This document shows positions 15,956-23,954 of a stretch of DNA of 64,000 bases, in pieces. A model generated the notes under the pieces. That model was given only the letters and a program-made list of their open reading frames with translations. It ran no database searches and was not told where the DNA came from. How positions within the stretch are numbered: the stretch's first letter is position 1; every line of letters begins with the position of its first letter. This stretch comes from JABDMD01 sp965203475 (lineage in GTDB: Bacteria > Pseudomonadota > Gammaproteobacteria > UBA4575): assembly GCA_965203475.1 (NCBI GenBank), contig OZ241890.1:1860001-1924000 (forward strand), given 5' to 3'. The position numbers were made by a program, and so were the translations under genes.

Positions 15956-17845
15956 CTAATTAAGATAATTTGTAGACTGTAAAATACTTTCCAACTCTTG
16001 CAGTAATTCTTCCTTTTTGAGTCCGGGCAGCTCTGCCAGCTGATCAGACCATATTTGACGCATATTTGTCATTTCTATATGCACATACGATAATGTCTCT
16101 TTTATATTGTCGCCAGGTTCCTCCTCTAAAATTTGATAACTTCCATCGGGATTTAGTACCACATTAACCGCATTTGTATCCCCAAACAGATTATGCATAT
16201 CACCGAGTATTTCTTGATAGGCGCCGACTAAAAAAATACCCAGAATATAGCCTTGGTCACCATTAATATCATGAAGAGACAAATAGGGCTTAATTGAATT
16301 ATTTTCTATATAAGATTCAATTTGACCATCGGAATCACATGTCAAATCACAAATACGAGCTTTATTACTCGGGTACTTATGCAGTCTATGCAAAGGAACA
16401 ATGGGAAAGATTTGATCCAGACCCCAAACATCTGGAATAGATTGGAACAATGAAAAATTACAAAAATACTTATAAGTTGTTTTATCAAACAAAGCTTCAA
16501 TTTCTATATTGGCCTCATCCGCAATACTTAATAATTTTCCGTAGCTTGTGTTAACAAGTTCTTCAGTGTGCGCTATTTCTTTTAGTGAGACTTCTCCATG
16601 CATAAATTCATTCTGAATATTATTCGCTAAGAACTTAACTTGATTAAATAAATCATAAATTTTTTCACTACTACACAAATTAGCTGAGTGGTTTTTTAAC
16701 TTCTCGTTAAGATCAATCAAGCTCGAAATATTTTTATTTCCATCGTGCTGATTAACGTCATCGCAAGTGTAAAAATTTTTAAAAGGCGATTCGATATCGA
16801 TTACATTAGTCAACAAAACAGCATGATGTGCAACCATTGCACGACCGTTTTCACTAACAATAATTGGTGATTGTATATGATGCTTTATACAAATTTGATT
16901 AACTGTATTTATTACTACTTCTGCATATTCTTCAACTGAATAGTCCATCGAAAAGTATGAGCCTGCACTCGAGCCTTCATAATCAACTGCCAAACCACCC
17001 CCAATATTCAAATAATTTAAATTAATATTTGCTTGGCTAATTTGCACAAAGAATTGCATCGCTTCTTGCACACCTAAATGTATACCTTGCAGGGACGGAA
17101 TTTGAGAACCCATGTGAAAATGCAACATACATACCCAATCACTCACTTTGTGTTTAGTTAACAAATTTAAAAGTTGGATAACTTCCCGGGCAGTTAACCC
17201 AAATTTTGCATATTCACCTCCACTATTTTGCCAATTGCCCTTTGCAATTGACGACAAACGAACACGCAAGCCTAATCTAGGTTGCACACTTAATTGATCT
17301 GCTTGATTTAGCACATATTCGAATTCCTGCAGACTCTCTAGCACAACAACAATTTCGTATCCGAGTAACTGGCCAATTAAAGCCAAGCGCACGTAACTCT
17401 CATCCTTATACCCATTACATATAATCATCTTCTCTGGGGCTTGACTCATACACGCCAATAGCTCGGCTTTACTACCTACCTCAAATGCCACCGGCCAATC
17501 GGACTGATTGTGAAAATGGCGAAGAATGCACGCCTGTTGATTCACTTTTACTGGGTATGCAGATAGATATGAATTTGAATAGCAGCTTGTTTTTATCGCT
17601 TTGGCAAAAGCTGTATACAAATTATCCAGGGACTGCTGCAAAATTTGTGGGAAACGAACTAATGTTGGTAATTTTATAGAACTCTCACGAAGCTTTTGAC
17701 TTAATTTGTGTAAATCAAGCTCTTGCCCAGATATATTTGCTACTACATGACCTAAATCATTTACATCAAATTGGCCATTACTCCACTGCTGGATGCGATA
17801 ATGTTGTCTAGCTGCATCTATTGACCATGAACTACTTAAACCCAT
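15956..17845 (-). CDS. speA: Biosynthetic arginine decarboxylase
   Basis: SpeA converts arginine to agmatine, the entry to putrescine by the agmatine route. The 629-aa product is close to the usual 630-660. It belongs to the alanine-racemase fold PLP enzymes, with the PLP lysine in AYPVKVNQQ (Lys100). HFHMGSQIPSL, LNIGGGLAVDYEGS and VSENGRA are typical, and the large helical insertion of SpeA is present (about 360-450). The start is 52 bases from the divergently transcribed speE, so the two polyamine genes may share regulation. No agmatinase or agmatine deiminase gene is in the window. Confidence 0.95.
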   Translation of the reverse strand: MGLSSSWSIDAARQHYRIQQWSNGQFDVNDLGHVVANISGQELDLHKLSQKLRESSIKLPTLVRFPQILQQSLDNLYTAFAKAIKTSCYSNSYLSAYPVKVNQQACILRHFHNQSDWPVAFEVGSKAELLACMSQAPEKMIICNGYKDESYVRLALIGQLLGYEIVVVLESLQEFEYVLNQADQLSVQPRLGLRVRLSSIAKGNWQNSGGEYAKFGLTAREVIQLLNLLTKHKVSDWVCMLHFHMGSQIPSLQGIHLGVQEAMQFFVQISQANINLNYLNIGGGLAVDYEGSSAGSYFSMDYSVEEYAEVVINTVNQICIKHHIQSPIIVSENGRAMVAHHAVLLTNVIDIESPFKNFYTCDDVNQHDGNKNISSLIDLNEKLKNHSANLCSSEKIYDLFNQVKFLANNIQNEFMHGEVSLKEIAHTEELVNTSYGKLLSIADEANIEIEALFDKTTYKYFCNFSLFQSIPDVWGLDQIFPIVPLHRLHKYPSNKARICDLTCDSDGQIESYIENNSIKPYLSLHDINGDQGYILGIFLVGAYQEILGDMHNLFGDTNAVNVVLNPDGSYQILEEEPGDNIKETLSYVHIEMTNMRQIWSDQLAELPGLKKEELLQELESILQSTNYLN

Positions 17846-17897
17846 AAACGAGAACTATCCAAAAAAATTAGCTGGCTCTACTTAAATTATAATAATA

Positions 17898-18740
17898 ATG
17901 CTGAATGAAAATAAAAAATGGTTTACTGAAGAATGTATCGAATGCGGTAGTGCATATTCGCTTGAGATTAATGAAAAACTACACGAAGAACAAACTCAAT
18001 TTCAAAAAATTGAAATTTACTCTACCAAAAGCTCCGGAAATTTATTGGTAATAGATGGTTATATAATGCTATCTGAAAGGGATAACTTCATCTATCATGA
18101 AATGTTGGCTCATCCCATAATTTACTGCCACCCCAATCCAAAAAATGTTGTCATTGTAGGCGGAGGTGACTGCGGCACTCTGCAAGAAGTTGCGAAGCAC
18201 AAAAAAATTTCATCGATTGTCCAAGTAGAAATTGATCAACGCGTTACTGAACTTTCAGAAGAATATTTTCCTCAACTATGTTCAGCAAACAATGACTCAA
18301 GAGTTGAATTAATTTTTGAAGATGCGATTGAATGGTTTCAAAAAGCTGAAATAAACTCAATTGACATCATTATTGTGGATAGCACTGATCCAATAGGTCC
18401 CGCGAAAGGTTTATTTTCTACGCCTTTTTATAAGAACTGTTTCCAGGCACTCAAGCAAGATGGGTTGTTAGTGCAACAAAGCGAGTCTCCATTAATACAT
18501 TTAGAAAGCATCATTGAACCTATGCATCAATGCATGAATCAAGCGGGGTTTTCACACACCCAGCTAATCTATTTCCCGCTACCCAGCTACCCTACAGGCT
18601 GGTGGAGTGCCACACTCGCAAGCCAAAACAAGATATCACATAGTAATTTGATAGATACTAAGGAAATTGCTACCCGTTACTACAATCCAGAAATACATAA
18701 TGCGTGTTTTGCTACTCCACAATTTTTAATTAACAAATAG
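17898..18740 (+). CDS. speE: Spermidine synthase (polyamine aminopropyltransferase)
   Basis: SpeE transfers an aminopropyl group from decarboxylated S-adenosylmethionine to putrescine. The 280-aa product has the full two-domain form. An N-terminal beta domain contains GNLLVIDGYIMLSERDNF. A Rossmann core follows with VVIVGGGDCGTLQEV, QVEID and the catalytic segment DSTDPIGPAKGLF. PLPSYPTGWW near the C-terminus is also typical. It is divergent from speA. speD, which makes the second substrate, is not seen nearby. Confidence 0.95.
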   Translation: MLNENKKWFTEECIECGSAYSLEINEKLHEEQTQFQKIEIYSTKSSGNLLVIDGYIMLSERDNFIYHEMLAHPIIYCHPNPKNVVIVGGGDCGTLQEVAKHKKISSIVQVEIDQRVTELSEEYFPQLCSANNDSRVELIFEDAIEWFQKAEINSIDIIIVDSTDPIGPAKGLFSTPFYKNCFQALKQDGLLVQQSESPLIHLESIIEPMHQCMNQAGFSHTQLIYFPLPSYPTGWWSATLASQNKISHSNLIDTKEIATRYYNPEIHNACFATPQFLINK

Positions 18741-18805
18741 CACATGCACCCTTTTAAGGGCGCATGTGTTGTGATATGTGTAATTCTACTTTGTATTTCA
18801 AAGTA
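18741..18805. terminator. Hairpins between convergent speE and amtB
   Basis: The hairpin at 18741-18768 pairs ACATGC-ACCC with GGGC-GCATGT, and starts one base after the speE stop. A second hairpin, TACTTTG/CAAAGTA, lies at 18787-18805. Neither has a strong T-run, but they fill the gap between convergent genes, where a bidirectional terminator is expected. Confidence 0.55.
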
Positions 18806-18823
18806 ATATTTACGGGGGAACAT

Positions 18824-20080
18824 CTACTTAAGCACAAATTCAGGATAGGCCTCCATTCCACATTCAGAAATATCAACACCATCATATTCATCTTCATCAC
18901 TAACCCGAATTCCGATGATCATCTTAATAATTATCCAAGCAATTAGACTAACTACAAATACCCAAATGAAAATTGTGGCTGCTCCAATTAATTGGCCACT
19001 AAAACTAGCTCCACCATCTTCAGTCAAAGGATTTGTAATAGGTACTAACAACAATCCTAGCAAACCCACAACACCATGAACTGAAATTGCACCAACAGGA
19101 TCATCAATTTTCAATTTATCGAACATCAGAATACTGAATACGACTAAAATACCTCCCGAACCTCCAAACAAAGTAGCTTGCAACGCAGTTGGCGTAGAAG
19201 GTTCCGCAGTAATTGCTACTAACCCTGCAAGCGCTCCATTTAATGCCATGGTGAGATCAGCCTTACCAAACATTAGTCGAGCTGTAATGAGTGCTACAAT
19301 TAAACCACCTGCTGCTGCTGCATTTGTATTCATAAATACTACAGCGACTGAATTCGCGCTTTCTACGCTAGCAGTTGCTAAAACTGAACCTCCATTGAAT
19401 CCAAACCAACCAAGCCATAACACAAAGGTACCTAAAGTAGCTAAAGGCAAATTTGCGCCTGGTATTGCTTGCACAGAATTATCTGGTGCATATTTCCCTT
19501 TGCGAGCCCCAAGCAACATCACGCCCGCTAAAGCAGCAGCAGCTCCAGCCATATGTACAATTCCTGATCCAGCAAAATCAGAAAACCCTAAATCCGCTAA
19601 AGTATATATCCCAAATACGGATTCACTTCCCCATGTCCAACTTCCTTCCATGGGGTAGATGAATCCGGTCATGACTACAGCAAACAATAAAAAGGCCCAA
19701 AGTTTCATGCGTTCTGCAACTGCACCAGATACGATAGACATTGCTGTTGCCACAAATACAACTTGGAAGAAAAAATCTGCGGACGGAGCATAAGTAGCAG
19801 GTTCCGATTCACCCGACACACCATCTCCTACGATTCCATCTAAAAACCACGTAAACTCATCCCCGCCATACATAATGGAATACCCACAAACCATATACAT
19901 GGTGCACGCAACAGCATACAAAGAAACATTTTTCGTTAAAATCTCAGTTGTATTTTTCGCGCGTACAAGACCAGCTTCCAGCATGGAAAAGCCTGCAGCC
20001 ATCCACATTACCAATGCACCACACACCAAAAAATAAAAAGTGTCCATGGCGTATTGCAATTCAAAAATTTGATTTTCCAC
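18824..20080 (-). CDS. amtB: Ammonium transporter AmtB
   Basis: AmtB is a trimeric inner-membrane channel for ammonium. The 418-aa product has about 11 membrane segments. It carries both pore histidines, in GSGIVHMAGAAA and in ISVHGVVGLLG. AGFSMLEAGLVRAKNT and the LGWFGFNGGS stretch are family signatures. The short C-terminal tail, which in other bacteria meets GlnK, ends ISECGMEAYPEF. glnK is 34 bases upstream on the same strand, so the pair forms the standard glnK-amtB unit. Here a porin gene precedes them, behind a sigma-54-like promoter at 21307-21323. Confidence 0.97.
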   Translation of the reverse strand: MENQIFELQYAMDTFYFLVCGALVMWMAAGFSMLEAGLVRAKNTTEILTKNVSLYAVACTMYMVCGYSIMYGGDEFTWFLDGIVGDGVSGESEPATYAPSADFFFQVVFVATAMSIVSGAVAERMKLWAFLLFAVVMTGFIYPMEGSWTWGSESVFGIYTLADLGFSDFAGSGIVHMAGAAAALAGVMLLGARKGKYAPDNSVQAIPGANLPLATLGTFVLWLGWFGFNGGSVLATASVESANSVAVVFMNTNAAAAGGLIVALITARLMFGKADLTMALNGALAGLVAITAEPSTPTALQATLFGGSGGILVVFSILMFDKLKIDDPVGAISVHGVVGLLGLLLVPITNPLTEDGGASFSGQLIGAATIFIWVFVVSLIAWIIIKMIIGIRVSDEDEYDGVDISECGMEAYPEFVLK

Positions 20081-20114
20081 AATTCTCTCCTAAACAATTA
20101 AATTTGTTTTCCTC

Positions 20115-20453
20115 TCATAGTGCTTCTGCACCGGTTTCACCGGTTCGAATTCGTATTGCCTGTTCAATTGAAGTTACAAAAATTTTGCCGTCACCAATTT
20201 TTCCAGTATTAGCGGCTTTACTTATTGCTTCAATTACAGAATCTAACAACCCACTATCAATCGCGACCTCTAATTTAACTTTGGGCAGAAAATCAATTAC
20301 GTATTCAGCCCCACGATATAATTCGGTATGCCCTTTCTGCCTTCCAAAGCCTTTAACTTCAGTTGCCGTAACACCGGTTACTCCAATTTCAGACAAAGCT
20401 TCACGAACATCATCAAGCTTAAAGGGCTTAATTATTGCTGTAACAAGCTTCAT
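20115..20453 (-). CDS. glnK: Nitrogen regulatory protein PII
   Basis: PII proteins sense 2-oxoglutarate and ATP/ADP and control AmtB, glutamine synthetase adenylylation and NtrB. From the ATG at 20453 the product is the canonical 112 aa, MKLVTAIIKPFKLDDV. The longer frame to 20510 adds 19 residues that PII proteins lack. The T-loop is intact, with the uridylylation tyrosine in RGAEYVIDF (Tyr51). GTGEIGDGKIF-type residues appear as NTGKIGDGKIFV. A ribosome site AGGAG lies just upstream of 20453. It is followed by amtB after 34 bases, which identifies it as the GlnK type. Confidence 0.97.
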   Translation of the reverse strand: MKLVTAIIKPFKLDDVREALSEIGVTGVTATEVKGFGRQKGHTELYRGAEYVIDFLPKVKLEVAIDSGLLDSVIEAISKAANTGKIGDGKIFVTSIEQAIRIRTGETGAEAL

Positions 20454-20485
20454 GGTTTTACTCCTATTTAAACACTTAAATTTCC

Positions 20486-20521
20486 AAACACCGTGTTCTA
20501 CAAACACCAAACACGGTGTTT
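20486..20521 (-). other. Perfect 12-bp stem hairpin between porin gene and glnK
   Basis: AAACACCGTGTT at 20486-20497 pairs with AACACGGTGTTT at 20510-20521 around a 12-base loop. On the minus strand it lies 12 bases after the porin stop and 33 before the glnK start, with no T-run after it. It may be a partial terminator, a 3' stabiliser of the porin mRNA or an RNA processing site. Confidence 0.65.
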
Positions 20522-20533
20522 ATTATTTTGTTT

Positions 20534-21256
20534 CTATTTGCCCCACTTCATGATGTCGAATGATCGATGGATACCTACATAAGGTTGTGTTTCATCATCA
20601 TCACCATCAGGTGCTAGCCCTAGCGGATCATTGTCGTAGTCGGTATGTACAATAGCGGCGGTAACATCAAAGCCTGCTACTTCAAACCCATATCCCGCTT
20701 CGATATACTCACCTAACGAATCTTCTGCATCATCACCAAACATTCCGTAGGTCACATAAACTCTTTTCCAACCACCGGTAATGGCTAAGAAATCATACTC
20801 ATCACCTTCAACACCTCCATCATCACCAATGAAGTCACCGTTATACTCTCCAGTTGAATATTCGATATCAAAATTGAAATCATCATTTGACCAACCTGTA
20901 TAAAAATTCACTTCGTTATATTCCGAATCAAAATTATCAGAATACTGATAACTGGTGCCACCAATTCCTAGATAAAATCCATTTAAAAATTCGTGAATGT
21001 AGCCAGCATAAATGTCATATTCATTTCCTTGACCCACATCTCCTATCCAGGTGCCTAAGTAAAAACCGCCAACTTCTAAGTCAAGTCCACCATTTCCAGA
21101 CGAATCATTTTGGGGAACACCACGAAATATGTATTCTGATAAAATTCCTGCGTTGCCTGAAAGCGTTGCCTCTACGGCAAATGCATGACTAGTGAACACT
21201 GCGATACTGCTTACCAAAAAGCCCGTCATCGCCAAGTGCTGTAATTTTATATTCAT
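20534..21256 (-). CDS. TorF-family putative porin
   Basis: The 240-aa product has a signal peptide (about 1-27, cut after AFA) and a beta-strand-rich, Asp/Gly/Tyr-rich body. The start of the mature protein, GNAGILSEYIFRGVPQNDSS, and the repeated strands of alternating aromatic residues (GFYLGTWIGDV, YDIYAGYIHEF) match the TorF / TIGR02001 family. These are outer-membrane proteins of unknown substrate. It is the first gene of an operon with glnK and amtB, 80 bases upstream of glnK, and is preceded by sigma-54 and NtrC-like sites. A role in uptake of nitrogen compounds is therefore likely, but inferred. Confidence 0.85.
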   Translation of the reverse strand: MNIKLQHLAMTGFLVSSIAVFTSHAFAVEATLSGNAGILSEYIFRGVPQNDSSGNGGLDLEVGGFYLGTWIGDVGQGNEYDIYAGYIHEFLNGFYLGIGGTSYQYSDNFDSEYNEVNFYTGWSNDDFNFDIEYSTGEYNGDFIGDDGGVEGDEYDFLAITGGWKRVYVTYGMFGDDAEDSLGEYIEAGYGFEVAGFDVTAAIVHTDYDNDPLGLAPDGDDDETQPYVGIHRSFDIMKWGK

Positions 21257-21306
21257 TGATAATCCTCCCTATACATAGGTGTTGTTTATAATTCGCTGTT
21301 TCTCTT

Positions 21307-21323
21307 TGCAGATGCCATGCCAA
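21307..21323 (-). promoter_or_regulatory. Sigma-54 (RpoN) type promoter of the porin-glnK-amtB operon
   Basis: On the minus strand the site reads TTGGCATGGCATCTGCA. The invariant GG and GC dinucleotides are 12 bases apart, as RpoN requires, and it differs from TGGCACG-N4-TTGCA at two positions. It lies about 50 bases upstream of the porin ATG. Two NtrC-like palindromes lie 70-135 bases further upstream. Confidence 0.7.
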
Positions 21324-21391
21324 CTTTTAAGAATATTTTTTTATTTTTAATATCAATAACTTATAAAATTTAATACATATTTCTGCATCGA

Positions 21392-21442
21392 TGCACTTCT
21401 ACCATGCATTGTGAATACACTTGGGTGCACGGCATTAGTGCA
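21392..21442 (-). promoter_or_regulatory. Tandem NtrC-like enhancer sites
   Basis: The dyad TGCAC-N7-ATGCA at 21392-21408 and the perfect dyad TGCAC-N7-GTGCA at 21426-21442 match the E. coli NtrC layout (TGCACC-N5-GGTGCA). They are 34 bases start to start, close to the phasing at glnA. Their position upstream of the sigma-54-like promoter fits nitrogen-limitation control. They also lie 56-106 bases upstream of the divergent ubiK ATG. Confidence 0.65.
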
Positions 21443-21497
21443 TGAATTAATAATGTTTTCAGTTACACTAAATGCTGATTTTTGGGAGAGATGAAAT

Positions 21498-21761
21498 ATG
21501 AAATTTGATACAGAAAAACTGGATCAAGCCATTAATGAAATTGTGCAAAAAATTTCGGCTGTTGTTCCTGATGATTTAGTCAACGCTAAACAAAGTTTGG
21601 AAAAGAATGCGCGAGTAGCGATTGAAAGTGTCTTTCAACGTATGGATTTAGTAACTCGTGAAGAATTTGATGTTCAAGTAAACATGTTGCAAAAAAGTCA
21701 ACAACAAGTAAAAGAACTTGAACAACGCATCAATGAACTAGAGCAAAAATTTTTAAATTAA
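21498..21761 (+). CDS. ubiK: Ubiquinone biosynthesis accessory factor UbiK (YqiC/BMFP)
   Basis: The 87-aa product has the BMFP layout. An amphipathic N-terminal half (residues 1-50) contains VPDDLVNAKQSLEKNAR and FQRMDLVTREEFDVQ. A C-terminal coiled coil (about 55-87) carries LEQRINELEQKF and mediates trimer formation. UbiK helps UbiJ organise the aerobic ubiquinone biosynthesis complex; ubiJ, ubiB and ubiE are at 39-42 kb. A GGGAGAG ribosome site precedes the ATG. The location between glnK and comM is conserved in Pseudomonas-like genomes. Confidence 0.93.
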   Translation: MKFDTEKLDQAINEIVQKISAVVPDDLVNAKQSLEKNARVAIESVFQRMDLVTREEFDVQVNMLQKSQQQVKELEQRINELEQKFLN

Positions 21762-21782
21762 AATTCACTTGGGGATTTCAAA

Positions 21783-23294
21783 ATGACTCTAGCAACGATT
21801 TATTCCCGAGCACAAACTGGAATGGATGCACCGCTAGTTACTGTTGAAGTTCATTTGTCCAACGGATTACCTGGCCTATCTATCGTTGGATTACCTGAAG
21901 CAGCCGTAAAAGAAAGTAAAGATCGTGTACGTGCTGCACTATTAAATTCAGGTTTTCAATTTCCCACGCGAAGAATTACTGTGAATCTGGCGCCTGCTGA
22001 TTTACCCAAAGAAGGAGGAAGATTTGATTTACCGATTGCATTAGGAATTCTTGGAGCATCTGAACAACTCAACCAAGACCACTTACATGAGTATGAGTTT
22101 GTTGGTGAGTTAAGTCTTAGTGGAGAATTGCGACCCATACATGGAGTGTTACCTGCCGCTGTAGCCAGTCATAAACAAAACCGCGCCATTGTGGTGCCGA
22201 TTGATAATGGCGGCGAAGCTTTGTTAGCCAAACAAACAACCGTACTAGCGAGCAGCACTTTGCTTGAAATTTGCGCTCATTTAATAGGACAAGAAATGCT
22301 AGTTCCACATTCACAGGAACTTGATATTAATTCAACAATGAGCTCTGTAGATCTAGGCGAGGTACGTGGACAACCGCGGGCTAAACGTGCACTGGAAGTT
22401 GCGGCTGCAGGCGGACATAACATGTTAATGGTGGGATCCCCGGGTAGCGGTAAAACCATGTTAGCCAGTAGACTGCCTGGGATATTGCCACCACTGACTG
22501 AAACCGAAGCCATAGAATCTGCCACTATCTATTCAATAAGCCATGGAGGGTTTAATCATCAACACTGGGGCAAACGACCATTTCGTGCACCACACCACAC
22601 AGCATCGGGTGTGGCTTTGGTGGGTGGAGGCTCCTATCCCATGCCGGGTGAAATTTCACTGGCACATCACGGTGTATTGTTTCTGGATGAGCTTACAGAA
22701 TTTGATCGACGCGTATTAGAAGTGTTACGTGAACCTTTAGAAACCGGAACTATCGCCATCTCGCGTGCTGCGCGACAGGTAGAGTTTCCGGCTCGCTTTC
22801 AATTAGTGGCTGCTATGAACCCCTGTCCCCAGGGTTGTGATATTGACGCCAATGGAAATTGTGCATGTACGCCAGAACAGATTCGACGCTATCGTACACG
22901 TATCTCTGCACCTTTATTGGATCGTATCGATATTCATATAGATGTACCGCGTGTACCTAAAGAAATGATTCGAGAACAAGGAAATAATAACGCAGACACA
23001 AGTCATGATGTGCAACAACGTGTATGTGTAGCGCGTACATTGCAAATGCAGCGACAACAAACTCCTAATGCCTACATGTCAAACAAAGAGATTGAATCGT
23101 TTTGTAGATTAAATTTAGAAAGTGAACAGCTAATTGATAAAGCTTTTGATCAACTAGGTTTATCTGCACGTGGGTATCACCGCACATTGAAACTTGCACG
23201 CACTATTGCCGATCTTGATGCTGCAGAAAATATACAAGCGCAACACATCAGTGAAGCGATTAGCTATCGCTACTATGATCGTTTGTTAAATTGA
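21783..23294 (+). CDS. comM: ComM/YifB AAA+ ATPase (Mg-chelatase-like)
   Basis: The 503-aa product combines an N-terminal Lon-S5-like domain (about 1-170) with an AAA+ core. Walker A is GSPGSGKTMLA (about 222), Walker B is VLFLDELTEF, and a C-terminal Mg-chelatase domain holds LSARGYHRTLKLARTIADL. A CPQGC-CAC cluster at about 345-360 is also typical. ComM is a hexameric helicase that promotes branch migration during natural transformation in other gammaproteobacteria. It lies 21 bases after ubiK. Competence of this organism cannot be inferred from this gene alone, as it is also common in non-competent species. Confidence 0.95.
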   Translation: MTLATIYSRAQTGMDAPLVTVEVHLSNGLPGLSIVGLPEAAVKESKDRVRAALLNSGFQFPTRRITVNLAPADLPKEGGRFDLPIALGILGASEQLNQDHLHEYEFVGELSLSGELRPIHGVLPAAVASHKQNRAIVVPIDNGGEALLAKQTTVLASSTLLEICAHLIGQEMLVPHSQELDINSTMSSVDLGEVRGQPRAKRALEVAAAGGHNMLMVGSPGSGKTMLASRLPGILPPLTETEAIESATIYSISHGGFNHQHWGKRPFRAPHHTASGVALVGGGSYPMPGEISLAHHGVLFLDELTEFDRRVLEVLREPLETGTIAISRAARQVEFPARFQLVAAMNPCPQGCDIDANGNCACTPEQIRRYRTRISAPLLDRIDIHIDVPRVPKEMIREQGNNNADTSHDVQQRVCVARTLQMQRQQTPNAYMSNKEIESFCRLNLESEQLIDKAFDQLGLSARGYHRTLKLARTIADLDAAENIQAQHISEAISYRYYDRLLN

Positions 23295-23310
23295 AGTGTG
23301 AAGTAGAAGA

Positions 23311-23799
23311 TTACTGTACCGACGCAACCATATAGTCAACGAGTTTCTTAATATCATCATCTGATAAATCCACACGCCCACCCTTAGGAGGCATCCCACC
23401 AATTCCATTGATAGCGTTGGTATACATGGTTTCAATGCCCTTAGCGAGTCTTGGTTCCCACGCAACTTTATCTCCGAGCTTAGGGGCGCTGAGCACACCG
23501 GTTGCATGGCAAGCATTACAGGCTTGATACATCTCTTCAACAGAAGCGCCAGCATTTTGTTCGGCGGCACTAGCATCGCCTGAAGAAGATTCGGCTTCTG
23601 CTACCATGGTCGCTTCACCATTGACGGTAACACTACCGACCGGTTCAATGCGTTCTGAAATATTACCTTGAATCAATGGATCTACAGTATATTCAGGCTC
23701 ACCAATGAGCACGTTAGCAAGCGCTAAAACACCTATAGTTGAAGCCACTAATACAACGATTATAATCATCAATGTCGATGCAAATTTAGTCGTACTCAC
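23311..23799 (-). CDS. Cytochrome c5-like monohaem protein, membrane-anchored
   Basis: The 162-aa product has an N-terminal hydrophobic segment (about 8-30), probably an uncleaved anchor. A low-complexity Ala/Ser/Glu linker leads to a class I cytochrome c domain of about 80 residues. The haem site is CNACH (about residue 92-96). The GGMPPKGG loop supplies the axial Met, as in cytochrome c5. It should carry electrons in the periplasm, for example to a terminal oxidase. It converges on comM with only 16 bases between the stops. Confidence 0.92.
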   Translation of the reverse strand: MSTTKFASTLMIIIVVLVASTIGVLALANVLIGEPEYTVDPLIQGNISERIEPVGSVTVNGEATMVAEAESSSGDASAAEQNAGASVEEMYQACNACHATGVLSAPKLGDKVAWEPRLAKGIETMYTNAINGIGGMPPKGGRVDLSDDDIKKLVDYMVASVQ

Positions 23800-23954
23800 A
23801 AAAACTCCTAATGATAATTCCTAGTTGAGAAGTATCTCTGCCAAATTCGCTGGGAATTATAGTGAATGATGAATACTAAACCCAATAGCTCTAACGCAGT
23901 GGTTATAGAGAATTTTTTGCCGTTCATCCAACTACTCACAGTATCAATATTCGC

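Noticed and set aside
19248..19658. 136-aa plus-strand ORF opposite amtB
   Set aside because: It is the antisense shadow of a conserved coding gene, Pro/Ala-rich with no family features.
19948..20553. 201-aa plus-strand ORF opposite amtB start and glnK
   Set aside because: It spans two conserved genes and the hairpin between them on the other strand; composition is typical of antisense frames.
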